Origin: Treponema sp.
GTDB taxonomy: Bacteria; Spirochaetota; Spirochaetia; Treponematales; UBA12059
Reading direction: 5' to 3'
Assembly: GCA_012517645.1 (NCBI GenBank)
Contig: JAAYUR010000201.1
Location: forward strand, 1 to 8,927
Length of the DNA: 8,927 nt
Shown here: positions 1 to 5,806 of the stretch, piece by piece
How positions within the stretch are numbered: the first letter of the stretch is position 1
Layout: every line of letters starts with the position of its first letter
Notes under the pieces: generated by a model
What the model saw: only the letters and a program-made list of their open reading frames with translations
Database searches by the model: none
What the model was told of the DNA's origin: nothing
Position numbers and translations under genes: made by a program

Positions 1-16
1 GGACGGATTGATAACC

Positions 17-55
17 GCGGCCTTCCCGGAACGCGACGCGTCCCGAAAAGGCCGC
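17..55 (-). terminator. Long hairpin downstream of dctP, possible weak terminator or processing signal
   Basis: An 8-bp perfect stem (GCGGCCTT at 17-24 with AAGGCCGC at 48-55) encloses a second stem (28-34 with 38-43, one bulge). It lies just past the dctP stop codon. A second small hairpin (arms 72-76 and 80-84, extendable to 62-65 with 88-91) abuts the stop. Neither is followed by a clear T tract on the minus strand, so this is not a canonical intrinsic terminator. In TRAP operons a hairpin between the receptor gene and the membrane-subunit genes often attenuates or stabilises the mRNA so that more receptor is made. That role is inferred here, because the downstream gene lies outside the window. 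Confidence 0.35.
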
Positions 56-89
56 AATGGAAGCTCGGTATCGGTTCGGAACCGGAAGG

Positions 90-1079
90 CTACTTCGCCG
101 CGATCACCTTGCGCATCGCGTCCAGGTCCGCCTTGGTGAACAGGCCCTTGGTCACGAAGAAGTCGTACACCGGGGCGCAGGCGTCGATGAAGGCCTGGCG
201 TTCCTTCGCGCTCGGGGTATAGACCTGCACCCCCGCGGAGGTGATCATCTTGAAGTAGGAGTCGTTCATCTCCCGGCGGAGCCGATTCTGCTCGTCCGTG
301 TAGATCCAGGCGCCTTCCTCCAGGATCTTCTGGAGGTCCTTGGGCAGGGCGTTGAACCAGGCCAGGTTGACGTCGAAGGGCTCGGGGTGGAACTGGTAGT
401 CGATGAGGGTCAGGTACTTCTGGACCTCATGGAACTTCATGTCCCCGATGTTGGCCAGGGGGTTTTCCTGTCCGTCCGCCACGCCGGTCTTGAGGGCCAT
501 GTAGGTTTCGCCGTAGGGGATGGAGACGGGGTTGGCGCCCAGGGCCTGCATGCACTTGATGATGGACTCGATGGGGGGGGTGCGGATCTTGAGGCCCTTC
601 ATGTCCGCGGGAGACTTGATGGGCCGGATGTTGTTGGTGAAGTGCCGGGAGCCGCCGTCCCCGAAGGCCAACATCTTGATCCCGTACTTCTCGGCGTCCT
701 TCATGATCATCGTACCGATGTCGCTGCGGGCGACCTTCATGAGGTCCGCCTGGGTCGGGAAGAAGAAGGGCATCAAAACCAGGTTAAGCTTCGGAGTCTG
801 GGCGTCGAATACGCCGCCCACGAAAGCTTCCTGGGATCCCATCTTTAGGGACTCGATCATCTCCCCCTCGTTGCCCAGCTGGGCTCCGGGGTAGATCTCC
901 ACGACGAAGCGGCCGCCGGACTTCTTCTCGACGTAGTCCTTGAACACGAGCAGGGACTTGTGCCGGGTGGATTCCGTGGACGAGGCGTGGCCGAGCTTGA
1001 TCTTGTACACCTTGGACTGGGCGAAGGCGCCCCCCGCGGCCATCAGGACCGCCAGAAGCAAGAGGACCAACCTTTTCAT
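90..1079 (-). CDS. dctP: TRAP transporter periplasmic solute-binding protein (DctP family)
   Basis: This 329-aa protein is the extracytoplasmic receptor of a TRAP (tripartite ATP-independent periplasmic) transporter. It binds an organic acid, typically a C4-dicarboxylate, sugar acid or similar carboxylate, and passes it to the DctQM membrane subunits, which use an ion gradient. A signal peptide is obvious: MKR, a hydrophobic stretch at 4-17, and a likely AFA/Q cleavage after residue 20. The mature part shows the family signatures: GAQLG at 65-69, a GSRHFTNN segment at 143-150, K164-I-R166-T with the near-universal carboxylate-binding Arg166, and DGQENP at 202-207. Length is typical. The start at 1079 is preceded at 6 nt by an AAGGAG ribosome site (1091-1086); the open frame runs on to 1292, but that part lacks a signal peptide and enters the iclR region. 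The divergent IclR gene is the likely regulator. The substrate cannot be read from sequence; the IclR partner makes a sugar acid or aromatic/organic acid plausible. An unusual run of eight C lies in the coding strand (580-573). Confidence 0.94.
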   Translation of the reverse strand: MKRLVLLLLAVLMAAGGAFAQSKVYKIKLGHASSTESTRHKSLLVFKDYVEKKSGGRFVVEIYPGAQLGNEGEMIESLKMGSQEAFVGGVFDAQTPKLNLVLMPFFFPTQADLMKVARSDIGTMIMKDAEKYGIKMLAFGDGGSRHFTNNIRPIKSPADMKGLKIRTPPIESIIKCMQALGANPVSIPYGETYMALKTGVADGQENPLANIGDMKFHEVQKYLTLIDYQFHPEPFDVNLAWFNALPKDLQKILEEGAWIYTDEQNRLRREMNDSYFKMITSAGVQVYTPSAKERQAFIDACAPVYDFFVTKGLFTKADLDAMRKVIAAK

Positions 1080-1115
1080 CTTGTTCTCCTTGCAGGATCG
1101 ATTTCGGGCCGGCCC

Positions 1116-1144
1116 TTGACGGCCCGCCCGTAGTTCCACAATAT
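1116..1144 (+). promoter_or_regulatory. Candidate iclR promoter, overlapping the left operator
   Basis: TTGACG (1116-1121) is a good -35, followed after 17 bp by CAATAT (1139-1144), a weak -10 that lies inside the left half-site cluster. Transcription would start near 1151 and give a leader of about 140 nt. An alternative is the perfect TATAAT at 1215-1220, but its -35 (TTTATA, 1191-1196, 18-bp spacing) is poor. Either choice overlaps an operator-like cluster, so autoregulation is plausible. Confidence 0.4.
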
Positions 1145-1158
1145 GAAACGTAATTCCA
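1133..1158. promoter_or_regulatory. Left IclR-type operator cluster: three half-sites in 10-bp phase
   Basis: Half-sites TTCCA (1134-1138), TGAAA (1144-1148) and TTCCA (1154-1158) start exactly 10 bp apart in alternating orientation. The first two form the imperfect palindrome GTTCCACAATATGAAAC (1133-1149). The last two form TGAAACGTAATTCCA (1144-1158), which differs from the right operator at only two positions. IclR-family proteins such as E. coli IclR bind TGGAA/TTCCA palindromes of the same 15-bp span, and PcaU/PobR-type members bind three 10-bp-phased repeats. Binding by the adjacent IclR protein is inferred. Confidence 0.65.
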
Positions 1159-1172
1159 TTATTAATGCCGAC

Positions 1173-1193
1173 AAAACAGCCCTGGGCCGTTTT
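1173..1193. other. Small symmetrical hairpin with A/T flanks between the operators
   Basis: AAAAC (1173-1177) pairs with GTTTT (1189-1193), and GCC (1179-1181) with GGC (1185-1187) around a CTG loop, leaving one mismatch. On either strand the stem ends in a short T run, so it could act as a weak bidirectional terminator on the overlapping leader transcripts. It is short and may be chance. Confidence 0.25.
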
Positions 1194-1215
1194 ATATTGT
1201 GGAACGCAATTCCAT
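1194..1215. promoter_or_regulatory. Right IclR-type operator, overlapping the dctP start site
   Basis: TGGAACGCAATTCCA (1200-1214) is a palindrome with perfect 5-bp arms (TGGAA/TTCCA) and a 5-bp centre, the same geometry as the classical IclR box TGGAAATNATTTCCA. The 12 bp ATATTGTGGAAC (1194-1205) are the exact reverse complement of 1133-1144 in the left cluster, and the next 11 bp (1205-1215) repeat 1149-1159 directly with one change. It lies immediately downstream of the dctP -10, where a bound protein should repress. The regulator's identity is inferred from adjacency. Confidence 0.7.
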
Positions 1216-1243
1216 ATAATAGCTTGTTTTTTTGTCCTGTCAA
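1216..1243 (-). promoter_or_regulatory. Sigma70-type promoter for dctP
   Basis: On the minus strand a perfect -35 TTGACA (1243-1238) is followed after 16 bp by TATTAT (1221-1216), five of six matches to the consensus -10. Transcription should start near 1209, inside the right operator, with a leader of about 130 nt. The spacer contains an A-rich run (1235-1225 region). The plus strand of the same -10 reads TATAAT (1215-1220), so one element could serve both directions. Confidence 0.75.
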
Positions 1244-1280
1244 GGCTAAAATGAGGATTGCCGGCAGGGTTCGGTCCTAC

Positions 1281-1286
1281 AGGAGG
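1281..1286 (+). promoter_or_regulatory. Ribosome binding site deciding the iclR start
   Basis: AGGAGG is a full Shine-Dalgarno core. It lies 4 nt before ATG 1291 and 13 nt before the in-frame ATG at 1300. Spacing favours 1291, although slightly short. The in-frame TTG at 1258 lies upstream of this site and is excluded by it. Confidence 0.75.
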
Positions 1287-1290
1287 TCCC

Positions 1291-2058
1291 ATGGCGGATA
1301 TGAAAGTTCAATCCCTCGACCGCACCTTCGGCATCCTACGGATGCTGGCCCAGGAGCCAAACGGGCTGTCCCTGGCAACCATCGCCGAGGGCGAGGACCT
1401 TCCGAAGAGCACGGCCTTCCGTCTTCTTGCCGTTCTCTGTCAACACGAATACGTCCGCAAGGTTCCGGAATCGAACCTTTACCGCCTGGGGCCGGCCTTC
1501 CTGGAGCTGTCCAGCCGCTACCTAAACAGCCTGGAGCTCAAGACGGAATCCGCCCCTTACATGAGCGAACTGGCCGCCGCCTTGGGGACCATCGTCTTCC
1601 TGGCCCGGCGACAGGGCAATAAAATGGTCTATATCGACAAACAGGATCAGTACACCAGCCTCCGGAAATACTCCATCATCGGACAACAAAAACCGCTGTA
1701 TTGCACATCCCTTGGGAAAGCCTTGATCCTGGATATGAGCGACGACGAGATCCGGGCCCTCCTTGCGGGGGAAGACTTCGAGAAGTTCGGCCCCAACACC
1801 CACGCGGGGGTGGAGGAATTGATCGCCGACATCCGGGTTTGCAGGGAGCGGGGCTGGACCCGGGACAACGAGGAGGCGGAGCCGGGGGTCAACTGCGTGG
1901 CCGCCCCCATCCGGGATTACCGGGGCCAGGTGATCTCCTCGATCAGCACCTCCTGGATCCTGGAAAGCCGCCCGGACCTGAGTCCCGAAAAGGCCGCGGT
2001 CCACGTCGTGCGGGCCGCGGACGGCATCTCCCGAAGCATGGGATGGACGAAGGGCTAG
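1291..2058 (+). CDS. IclR-family transcriptional regulator
   Basis: This 255-aa protein has the standard IclR layout and length. An N-terminal winged helix-turn-helix (about 7-68) includes LSLATIAEGEDLPKSTAFRLL at 26-46, with KSTAFR in the recognition-helix position. The C-terminal effector-binding domain (about 75-250) carries the family signatures PLYCTSLGKAL (135-145) and, at 192-220, D-N-E-E-x-E-x-G-V-x-C-V-A-A-P-I-R followed by G-x-V-I and a Ser-rich strand. It binds DNA as a dimer or tetramer and senses a small metabolite, usually an intermediate of the pathway it controls. It diverges from dctP, and the shared intergenic region contains phased IclR-like operators, so it most likely regulates uptake of the dctP substrate and itself. 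Its stop codon overlaps the stop of the convergent GNAT gene in CTAG. The effector is unknown. Confidence 0.94.
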   Translation: MADMKVQSLDRTFGILRMLAQEPNGLSLATIAEGEDLPKSTAFRLLAVLCQHEYVRKVPESNLYRLGPAFLELSSRYLNSLELKTESAPYMSELAAALGTIVFLARRQGNKMVYIDKQDQYTSLRKYSIIGQQKPLYCTSLGKALILDMSDDEIRALLAGEDFEKFGPNTHAGVEELIADIRVCRERGWTRDNEEAEPGVNCVAAPIRDYRGQVISSISTSWILESRPDLSPEKAAVHVVRAADGISRSMGWTKG

Positions 2059-2921
2059 AGGTAATCCACCCGGAAGGGACCCACGTCCCGGAACCCCATG
2101 GACAAGTACAGGTTCCGGGCGGTCGTGTTGCCCTCCTTCACGAAAAGTCCCGCGGCCTTTCCGGCCCGGAAGATCTCACTCACCAGGTACTCCATCACGA
2201 ACCGCCCCCAGCCTCGGCCCCGCAGTTCCGGGATGACGTAGACCCCCCCGATCTGCCAGGTGCGGAAGCCCCGGGCGTTGGTCCGGGCCGCGGCCACCGC
2301 TCGGCCGTCCAGCTCCGCCACCGCCATGATCTCGGATGCAAGAATCCCGTCCAGGGCGGCTCGGGAAGCCCGGGCGTCGAAGCGGTGGATCGGGGTGACG
2401 ACTTCCTCCCGCTCGTAGGCGGAATGCAACGGGAAGAGAGCTTCCGCGTCCGTGGGGTCCGCGGCGCGCACCGTTGCGGAGGGATGCGGAAGGGATCGGT
2501 GGGAAGGTCGGCCCGAGGGCTCCAGGTAGAGGTACCGGTAGGGGGTCGCCACTCGAGGGATCCGGCGCAGGACATGCTCCAGGGCTTCCACGTCCGCCGC
2601 GGCTCCCAGGAAGGACACGACGGACCCGCCCTTAAAGAACCTCGCCAGAGTCTCTTCCTCGGACGGTCCGTGCTCGGTTCCGAACACCGGGAACACGGTT
2701 CCGCTGCGCGTCCAAAGGACCGCGCTCCGAAGGCCCGTGGAGGAGACGTATCCGAAGACACCCCCTCCCAAAACTCCCGGTATCCGAAGCTCCCCGGAAC
2801 GGAGAAGACGGGCCGAAAAACCCGCCGCGTACTCCTCGCGGCTGATCAGGAAGTCCCTCAGGATCCGAGCGTCCGGGGTACCCAGGCGACGCCAGGCCTC
2901 CGCCGCGGGTTCGGAGGTCAT
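2055..2921 (-). CDS. GNAT-family N-acetyltransferase with an extra N-terminal domain
   Basis: This 288-aa protein has a C-terminal GNAT fold (about 148-288) that would transfer an acyl group from acetyl-CoA to an amine. The acetyl-CoA pyrophosphate loop R234-G-R-G-W-G239 follows strand GGVYVIPEL (225-233). The last motif is N265-x-x-A268 to L271-Y272 and G276-F277. A general acid such as Tyr272 is typical of the family. The first ~140 residues form a separate alpha/beta domain that I cannot assign; fused layouts of this kind (unknown or GNAT-like N-domain plus GNAT) exist in many bacteria. The start ATG overlaps the upstream nagZ-like stop as ATGA (2921-2918) with no good ribosome site, implying translational coupling. 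Third gene of the trxB operon. Substrate unknown: an amino sugar, a peptidoglycan fragment or a protein N-terminus are all possible. At the 3' end it overlaps iclR by 4 nt, with no terminator visible between the two genes. Confidence 0.87.
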   Translation of the reverse strand: MTSEPAAEAWRRLGTPDARILRDFLISREEYAAGFSARLLRSGELRIPGVLGGGVFGYVSSTGLRSAVLWTRSGTVFPVFGTEHGPSEEETLARFFKGGSVVSFLGAAADVEALEHVLRRIPRVATPYRYLYLEPSGRPSHRSLPHPSATVRAADPTDAEALFPLHSAYEREEVVTPIHRFDARASRAALDGILASEIMAVAELDGRAVAAARTNARGFRTWQIGGVYVIPELRGRGWGRFVMEYLVSEIFRAGKAAGLFVKEGNTTARNLYLSMGFRDVGPFRVDYL

Positions 2922-4666
2922 GGAGCCCGGGGAATGGGCAGGATCCCGCGGCCTTCCAAGGCTCCCGAGAGGACCGCGAAAGCGGCCGCATAGGATTCCC
3001 GGGAACCGTTGTAGACCGCCACTCCCCCGGCGACGGGACCCGCGTCCAGGGCGAAGGCGGGAGAGAGCACGGAAACCAGGTAGACCGGAACTCCCGCCCG
3101 GGAAGCTTCCCGGGCGAACGCCGCCCCTGCCGAATTGGCTACGCAGACGACCGCGGCCCGCGCTCCCCGCACCCGGATCCGGAGGGCCTGCAGTTCGAGG
3201 GCCAGGACTTCCGGATCGGGCTGGTGGCTGAACCGGAACGTGTCCGCGCCCGGATACCGGGCGCCGCCTTCCGCGAAGAAATCGGAAAAGGGTCCGGCCA
3301 GCAGGATCCGCCCCGGACCCGGCGTAAGGGGGAGCCCGGTGTGTTCCAGAACCGTCGCGCTGCGGTAAGCCTGGTCCTGGAAAAAGGATCGGGCTTCCGG
3401 GCTTTGCAGGACCGACGCGCGATCCGGCCGGGGCTCCACCCCGGCGGGTCCTTTCTGTTTGAGGTAGGCCTGCTTGGCCCGCAGGATCCGGAGCGCGGAT
3501 TGACGCACCCGGGCTTTGAAGGCAGGATTCGAGCGGTACTCCCGGAGCAGGCGTATCCAGGCGTCCTCGGAGAACTCCAGGATTTTCGAGACCATGAGGA
3601 TATCGTTGCCGGCCATCACGGCTCGAACGCAGACCTCCGGGAATCCTCCCGGCGCCGCCGCCCCGGTCATGAACAGGTCGTCGGTCACGACGAGTCCGTC
3701 GAACCCCATCCGCTCCCGGAGGATCTCGGTGATGAAATGCGGGGACAGGGAGGCGGGGGTACGGTCCCCGGTTATACGCGGAAAGGCCAGGTGCCCGCTC
3801 ATGATGCCCGGAAGGCCTTCCGCGATGAGCATACGGTAGGGGAGCAGGTCCCGCTCCCAGAGGGTCCCTTCATCCACCTGGATGACGGGAAGTATCCCGT
3901 GGGAATCGAGTTCCGTATCCCCATGCCCCGGGAAGTGCTTGGCCGTAGGGAGAACCCCGGCGTCCTCCATGCCCCGGACATAGGCGGCGGCCAAGACCGC
4001 CGCGGAGGAGGGGTCCGAGGAGAACGCCCGGGGCCCGATGATCGTGCTTCGAGGCTTGAGGGCCAGGTCCACGGTGGGCGCGAAATTCATGGTGATGCCC
4101 AGGGCCGCCAGTTCCCGGCCTATGAAAAGAGCGGATCGGTACGCGTCCCGGGGCAGGGCGGAAGCCCCTATGGCCATGTTCCCGGGAGTGACGCTGGTGG
4201 CCCCTTTCACGTGGCGGATCCACCCTCCCTCCTGGTCGGTGGCTATGAAAGGAGGGATACGATGACCCGTTCGGGACGCGGCCTCCTGGATGTTCCGGAT
4301 CGCCCGGGCCAGTACCTCCGTGTCCTCGGCGTTCCATCCGAACACCTTGATTCCCCCCAGGGCCCTGCGATCGATCCATCGGTACAGGAGCGGGGGGGGC
4401 TCCGTTCCCGGGTAGGCCATCATGAAGATCTGGCCCAGGACCTCCTCGTCCGAGAGTTCGTCCAGCAGGGCGGCCGCCGATTCGGCGTCCGGCCCGGTCG
4501 ACCAGAAATCCCGGGCCGTCTTGGCAGGTTCCTGCGGGCGTTCCTCCCCGGGCAGGGTTGACCTGTGCCCGGACATCGACTGGGCGGAAAGACTGGACAG
4601 GAAGGCCGCGGCTCCAAGAACGGCAGCCGAGGCGACTAGAAGGAAGGTCCGTTCCGCCCGCCGCAT
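2918..4666 (-). CDS. nagZ: Secreted glycoside hydrolase family 3 beta-N-acetylglucosaminidase (NagZ-like, two-domain)
   Basis: This 582-aa protein would release beta-linked N-acetylglucosamine from muropeptides or chitooligosaccharides. The GH3 TIM-barrel (about 65-400) carries TDQEGG (143-148) for sugar binding and the diagnostic hexosaminidase motif K243-H-F-P-G-H-G-D-T-x-x-D-S-H256. In known NagZ enzymes the Asp-His of this motif serves as the acid/base. VVTDD (326-330) provides the nucleophile, Asp329 by alignment of the motif. A C-terminal alpha/beta domain (about 430-580) resembles the second domain of Gram-positive-type NagZ (Bacillus YbbD); E. coli NagZ is single-domain and cytoplasmic. 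The N-terminus (RR, then a hydrophobic 8-27, SLSAQS) is a signal peptide or anchor without a lipobox Cys, so the enzyme should act outside the cytoplasm. It starts 15 nt after the trxB stop with a weak ribosome site. A run of eight C lies in the coding strand at 4399-4392. A beta-glucosidase is the less likely alternative because the KHFPGHGDT motif is present. Confidence 0.91.
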   Translation of the reverse strand: MRRAERTFLLVASAAVLGAAAFLSSLSAQSMSGHRSTLPGEERPQEPAKTARDFWSTGPDAESAAALLDELSDEEVLGQIFMMAYPGTEPPPLLYRWIDRRALGGIKVFGWNAEDTEVLARAIRNIQEAASRTGHRIPPFIATDQEGGWIRHVKGATSVTPGNMAIGASALPRDAYRSALFIGRELAALGITMNFAPTVDLALKPRSTIIGPRAFSSDPSSAAVLAAAYVRGMEDAGVLPTAKHFPGHGDTELDSHGILPVIQVDEGTLWERDLLPYRMLIAEGLPGIMSGHLAFPRITGDRTPASLSPHFITEILRERMGFDGLVVTDDLFMTGAAAPGGFPEVCVRAVMAGNDILMVSKILEFSEDAWIRLLREYRSNPAFKARVRQSALRILRAKQAYLKQKGPAGVEPRPDRASVLQSPEARSFFQDQAYRSATVLEHTGLPLTPGPGRILLAGPFSDFFAEGGARYPGADTFRFSHQPDPEVLALELQALRIRVRGARAAVVCVANSAGAAFAREASRAGVPVYLVSVLSPAFALDAGPVAGGVAVYNGSRESYAAAFAVLSGALEGRGILPIPRAP

Positions 4667-4681
4667 GCCCGTACGCCCGGC

Positions 4682-5617
4682 CTATCGGTAAGCCTGGCCT
4701 TGGATTTCGTCGATGTACTGGGAAGCGCTGTGGGCTGCCACCGCTCCGTCCGCCACGGCGGTGATGAGCTGCCGGAAGGGAGTGACCCGGACGTCCCCGG
4801 CGGCGAAGAGCCCGGGGATGGAGGTCTCCATGCGGTCGTTCGTGATCAGGGAGCCCGACTCGTCCTTCTCGGCGTCGGGCGCCAGGGCGGTCTGGGGGAT
4901 GGACCCGATAAAGATGAAGACCGCGTCCACGGATTCCCTGTATTCCTCTCCTGTATCCAAGCGCACCAGAGTCACGGCCTCCACCTGCTTGGAGCCGTGT
5001 ATCTCCTTGACCCCGTGGTTGAACCGAGTCTCGATCCGCGGGTTGTCCAGGACCCGTTGGGCCAGGGCCTTTTGAGCCCGGAATCGGTCTTTCCGGTGCA
5101 CGAGTATCACCCTATCCGTGAGCTTGGAAAGGTACATGGCCTCGTCGCAGGCCGCGTCCCCTCCGCCCACAACCAGGATCCTCTTGCCCTTGAAAAAGGG
5201 GCCGTCGCAGGTAGCGCAGTACGAAACACCCCTGCCCGAGAATTCTTCCTCCCCGGGCACTTCCAGGTGCCTGTGCTTGGCTCCCGTGGCAAGGATCACG
5301 GAAAGGGCCGACACGGGTCCGTCGGAGGTTTCCAGGATGAAGCGATGCCCTTCCTTCCGAAGCGCCGTGACCCCGGCGGACCGGATCTCGGCTCCGAATT
5401 GCTCCGCTTGCCGGCGCATGGTATCCGCGAAATCGAAGCCGCTTACGGGTTCCGCTATGCCGGGGTAGTTTTCCAGCCGGTCGATCACCAGGGCCTGGCC
5501 GCCTGGAGCCATCTCTTCGAGGACAAGGGTTTTTAGGTTGGCCCGAGCCCCGTACTGGGCGGCGCCCAGTCCCGCTCCGCCGGCTCCGATTACGACCAGG
5601 TCCCATGAAGATTCCAT
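4682..5617 (-). CDS. trxB: Thioredoxin reductase (NADPH, FAD flavoprotein)
   Basis: This 311-aa cytoplasmic flavoenzyme passes electrons from NADPH through FAD and a redox disulfide to thioredoxin. The FAD Rossmann motif G11-A-G-G-A-G16 follows strand DLVVI; G39-G-Q-A and ENYPG (49-53) are family landmarks. The redox-active C134-A-T-C137 is intact and followed by D138-G. The inserted NADPH domain has V150-G-G-G-D-A-A156 and H174-R175-x4-R180, the usual 2'-phosphate contacts, so NADPH is preferred over NADH. The C-terminal FAD motif is FAAGD (271-275) with the FRQLITAVADG helix start. Length is typical (310-320 aa). The start is fixed by GGAGGA (5627-5622) 4 nt upstream. It is the first gene of a three-gene operon with nagZ and the GNAT gene. 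No thioredoxin gene is in the window. Confidence 0.95.
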   Translation of the reverse strand: MESSWDLVVIGAGGAGLGAAQYGARANLKTLVLEEMAPGGQALVIDRLENYPGIAEPVSGFDFADTMRRQAEQFGAEIRSAGVTALRKEGHRFILETSDGPVSALSVILATGAKHRHLEVPGEEEFSGRGVSYCATCDGPFFKGKRILVVGGGDAACDEAMYLSKLTDRVILVHRKDRFRAQKALAQRVLDNPRIETRFNHGVKEIHGSKQVEAVTLVRLDTGEEYRESVDAVFIFIGSIPQTALAPDAEKDESGSLITNDRMETSIPGLFAAGDVRVTPFRQLITAVADGAVAAHSASQYIDEIQGQAYR

Positions 5618-5634
5618 ATGGTCCTCCGAGGTAC

Positions 5635-5677
5635 ATAAATATAGTAATTTTAATATATATTATATTATTAAAATAAT
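5635..5677 (-). promoter_or_regulatory. A+T island in front of trxB, probable operon promoter
   Basis: In these 43 bp only one base is G or C, in sharp contrast to the G+C-rich surroundings. On the minus strand there is a perfect -10 TATAAT (5664-5659) and overlapping variants such as TATATT closer to the gene. No convincing -35 stands at the right distance, so the exact start is uncertain. The island ends 18 bp before the trxB start codon. It likely gives easy melting and may attract nucleoid proteins. Confidence 0.45.
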
Positions 5678-5806
5678 CCAGAAGTACGCATCCCGAATGC
5701 GATCCGTAGGGAGGCTGCCCGTCGGAACCACAACCTGTTCTCCCCTCGGTCTTTGACTATACAGGACACGGTATGATTCGGACAAGCGGAACGTGCCGCG
5801 CCCCGT
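5678..5806. other. Intergenic spacer between kinase gene and trxB
   Basis: These 129 bp follow the kinase stop codon and precede the trxB promoter island. I see only short stems, such as GCGG/CCGC at 5786-5799 and GAAC/GTTC-type pairs near 5725-5740. There is no T-tracted terminator, no small gene with a ribosome site and no repeat. Confidence 0.5.

Noticed and set aside
1..89. Start of a dctQ gene on the minus strand
   Set aside because: No ATG or GTG with a ribosome site is present in this stretch; the next gene, if any, starts beyond the window.
1258..1290. Upstream TTG start for the IclR gene
   Set aside because: The strong AGGAGG lies downstream of it at 1281-1286, and the extra residues do not fit the IclR family's N-terminus.
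1080..1292. N-terminal extension of the dctP frame by 71 codons
   Set aside because: It would bury the signal peptide, cross the dctP promoter and operators, and ignore the AAGGAG site in front of ATG 1079.
2076..2089. GGGAC/GTCCC hairpin near the iclR/GNAT junction as a terminator
   Set aside because: The stem is only 5 bp, lies inside the GNAT coding region and is not followed by T residues on either strand.
1701..2993. 430-codon plus-strand open frame opposite GNAT and overlapping iclR
   Set aside because: It cuts across two well-supported genes and has no recognisable domain or ribosome site.
3224..4561. 445-codon plus-strand open frame opposite the GH3 gene
   Set aside because: Low-complexity Gly/Arg/Pro-rich translation typical of the antisense frame of a G+C-rich gene; the minus strand encodes a clear enzyme here.
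5538..5756. 72-codon plus-strand open frame through the trxB promoter island
   Set aside because: It begins inside trxB, antisense, has no ribosome site, and the middle is simply the A+T island translated.
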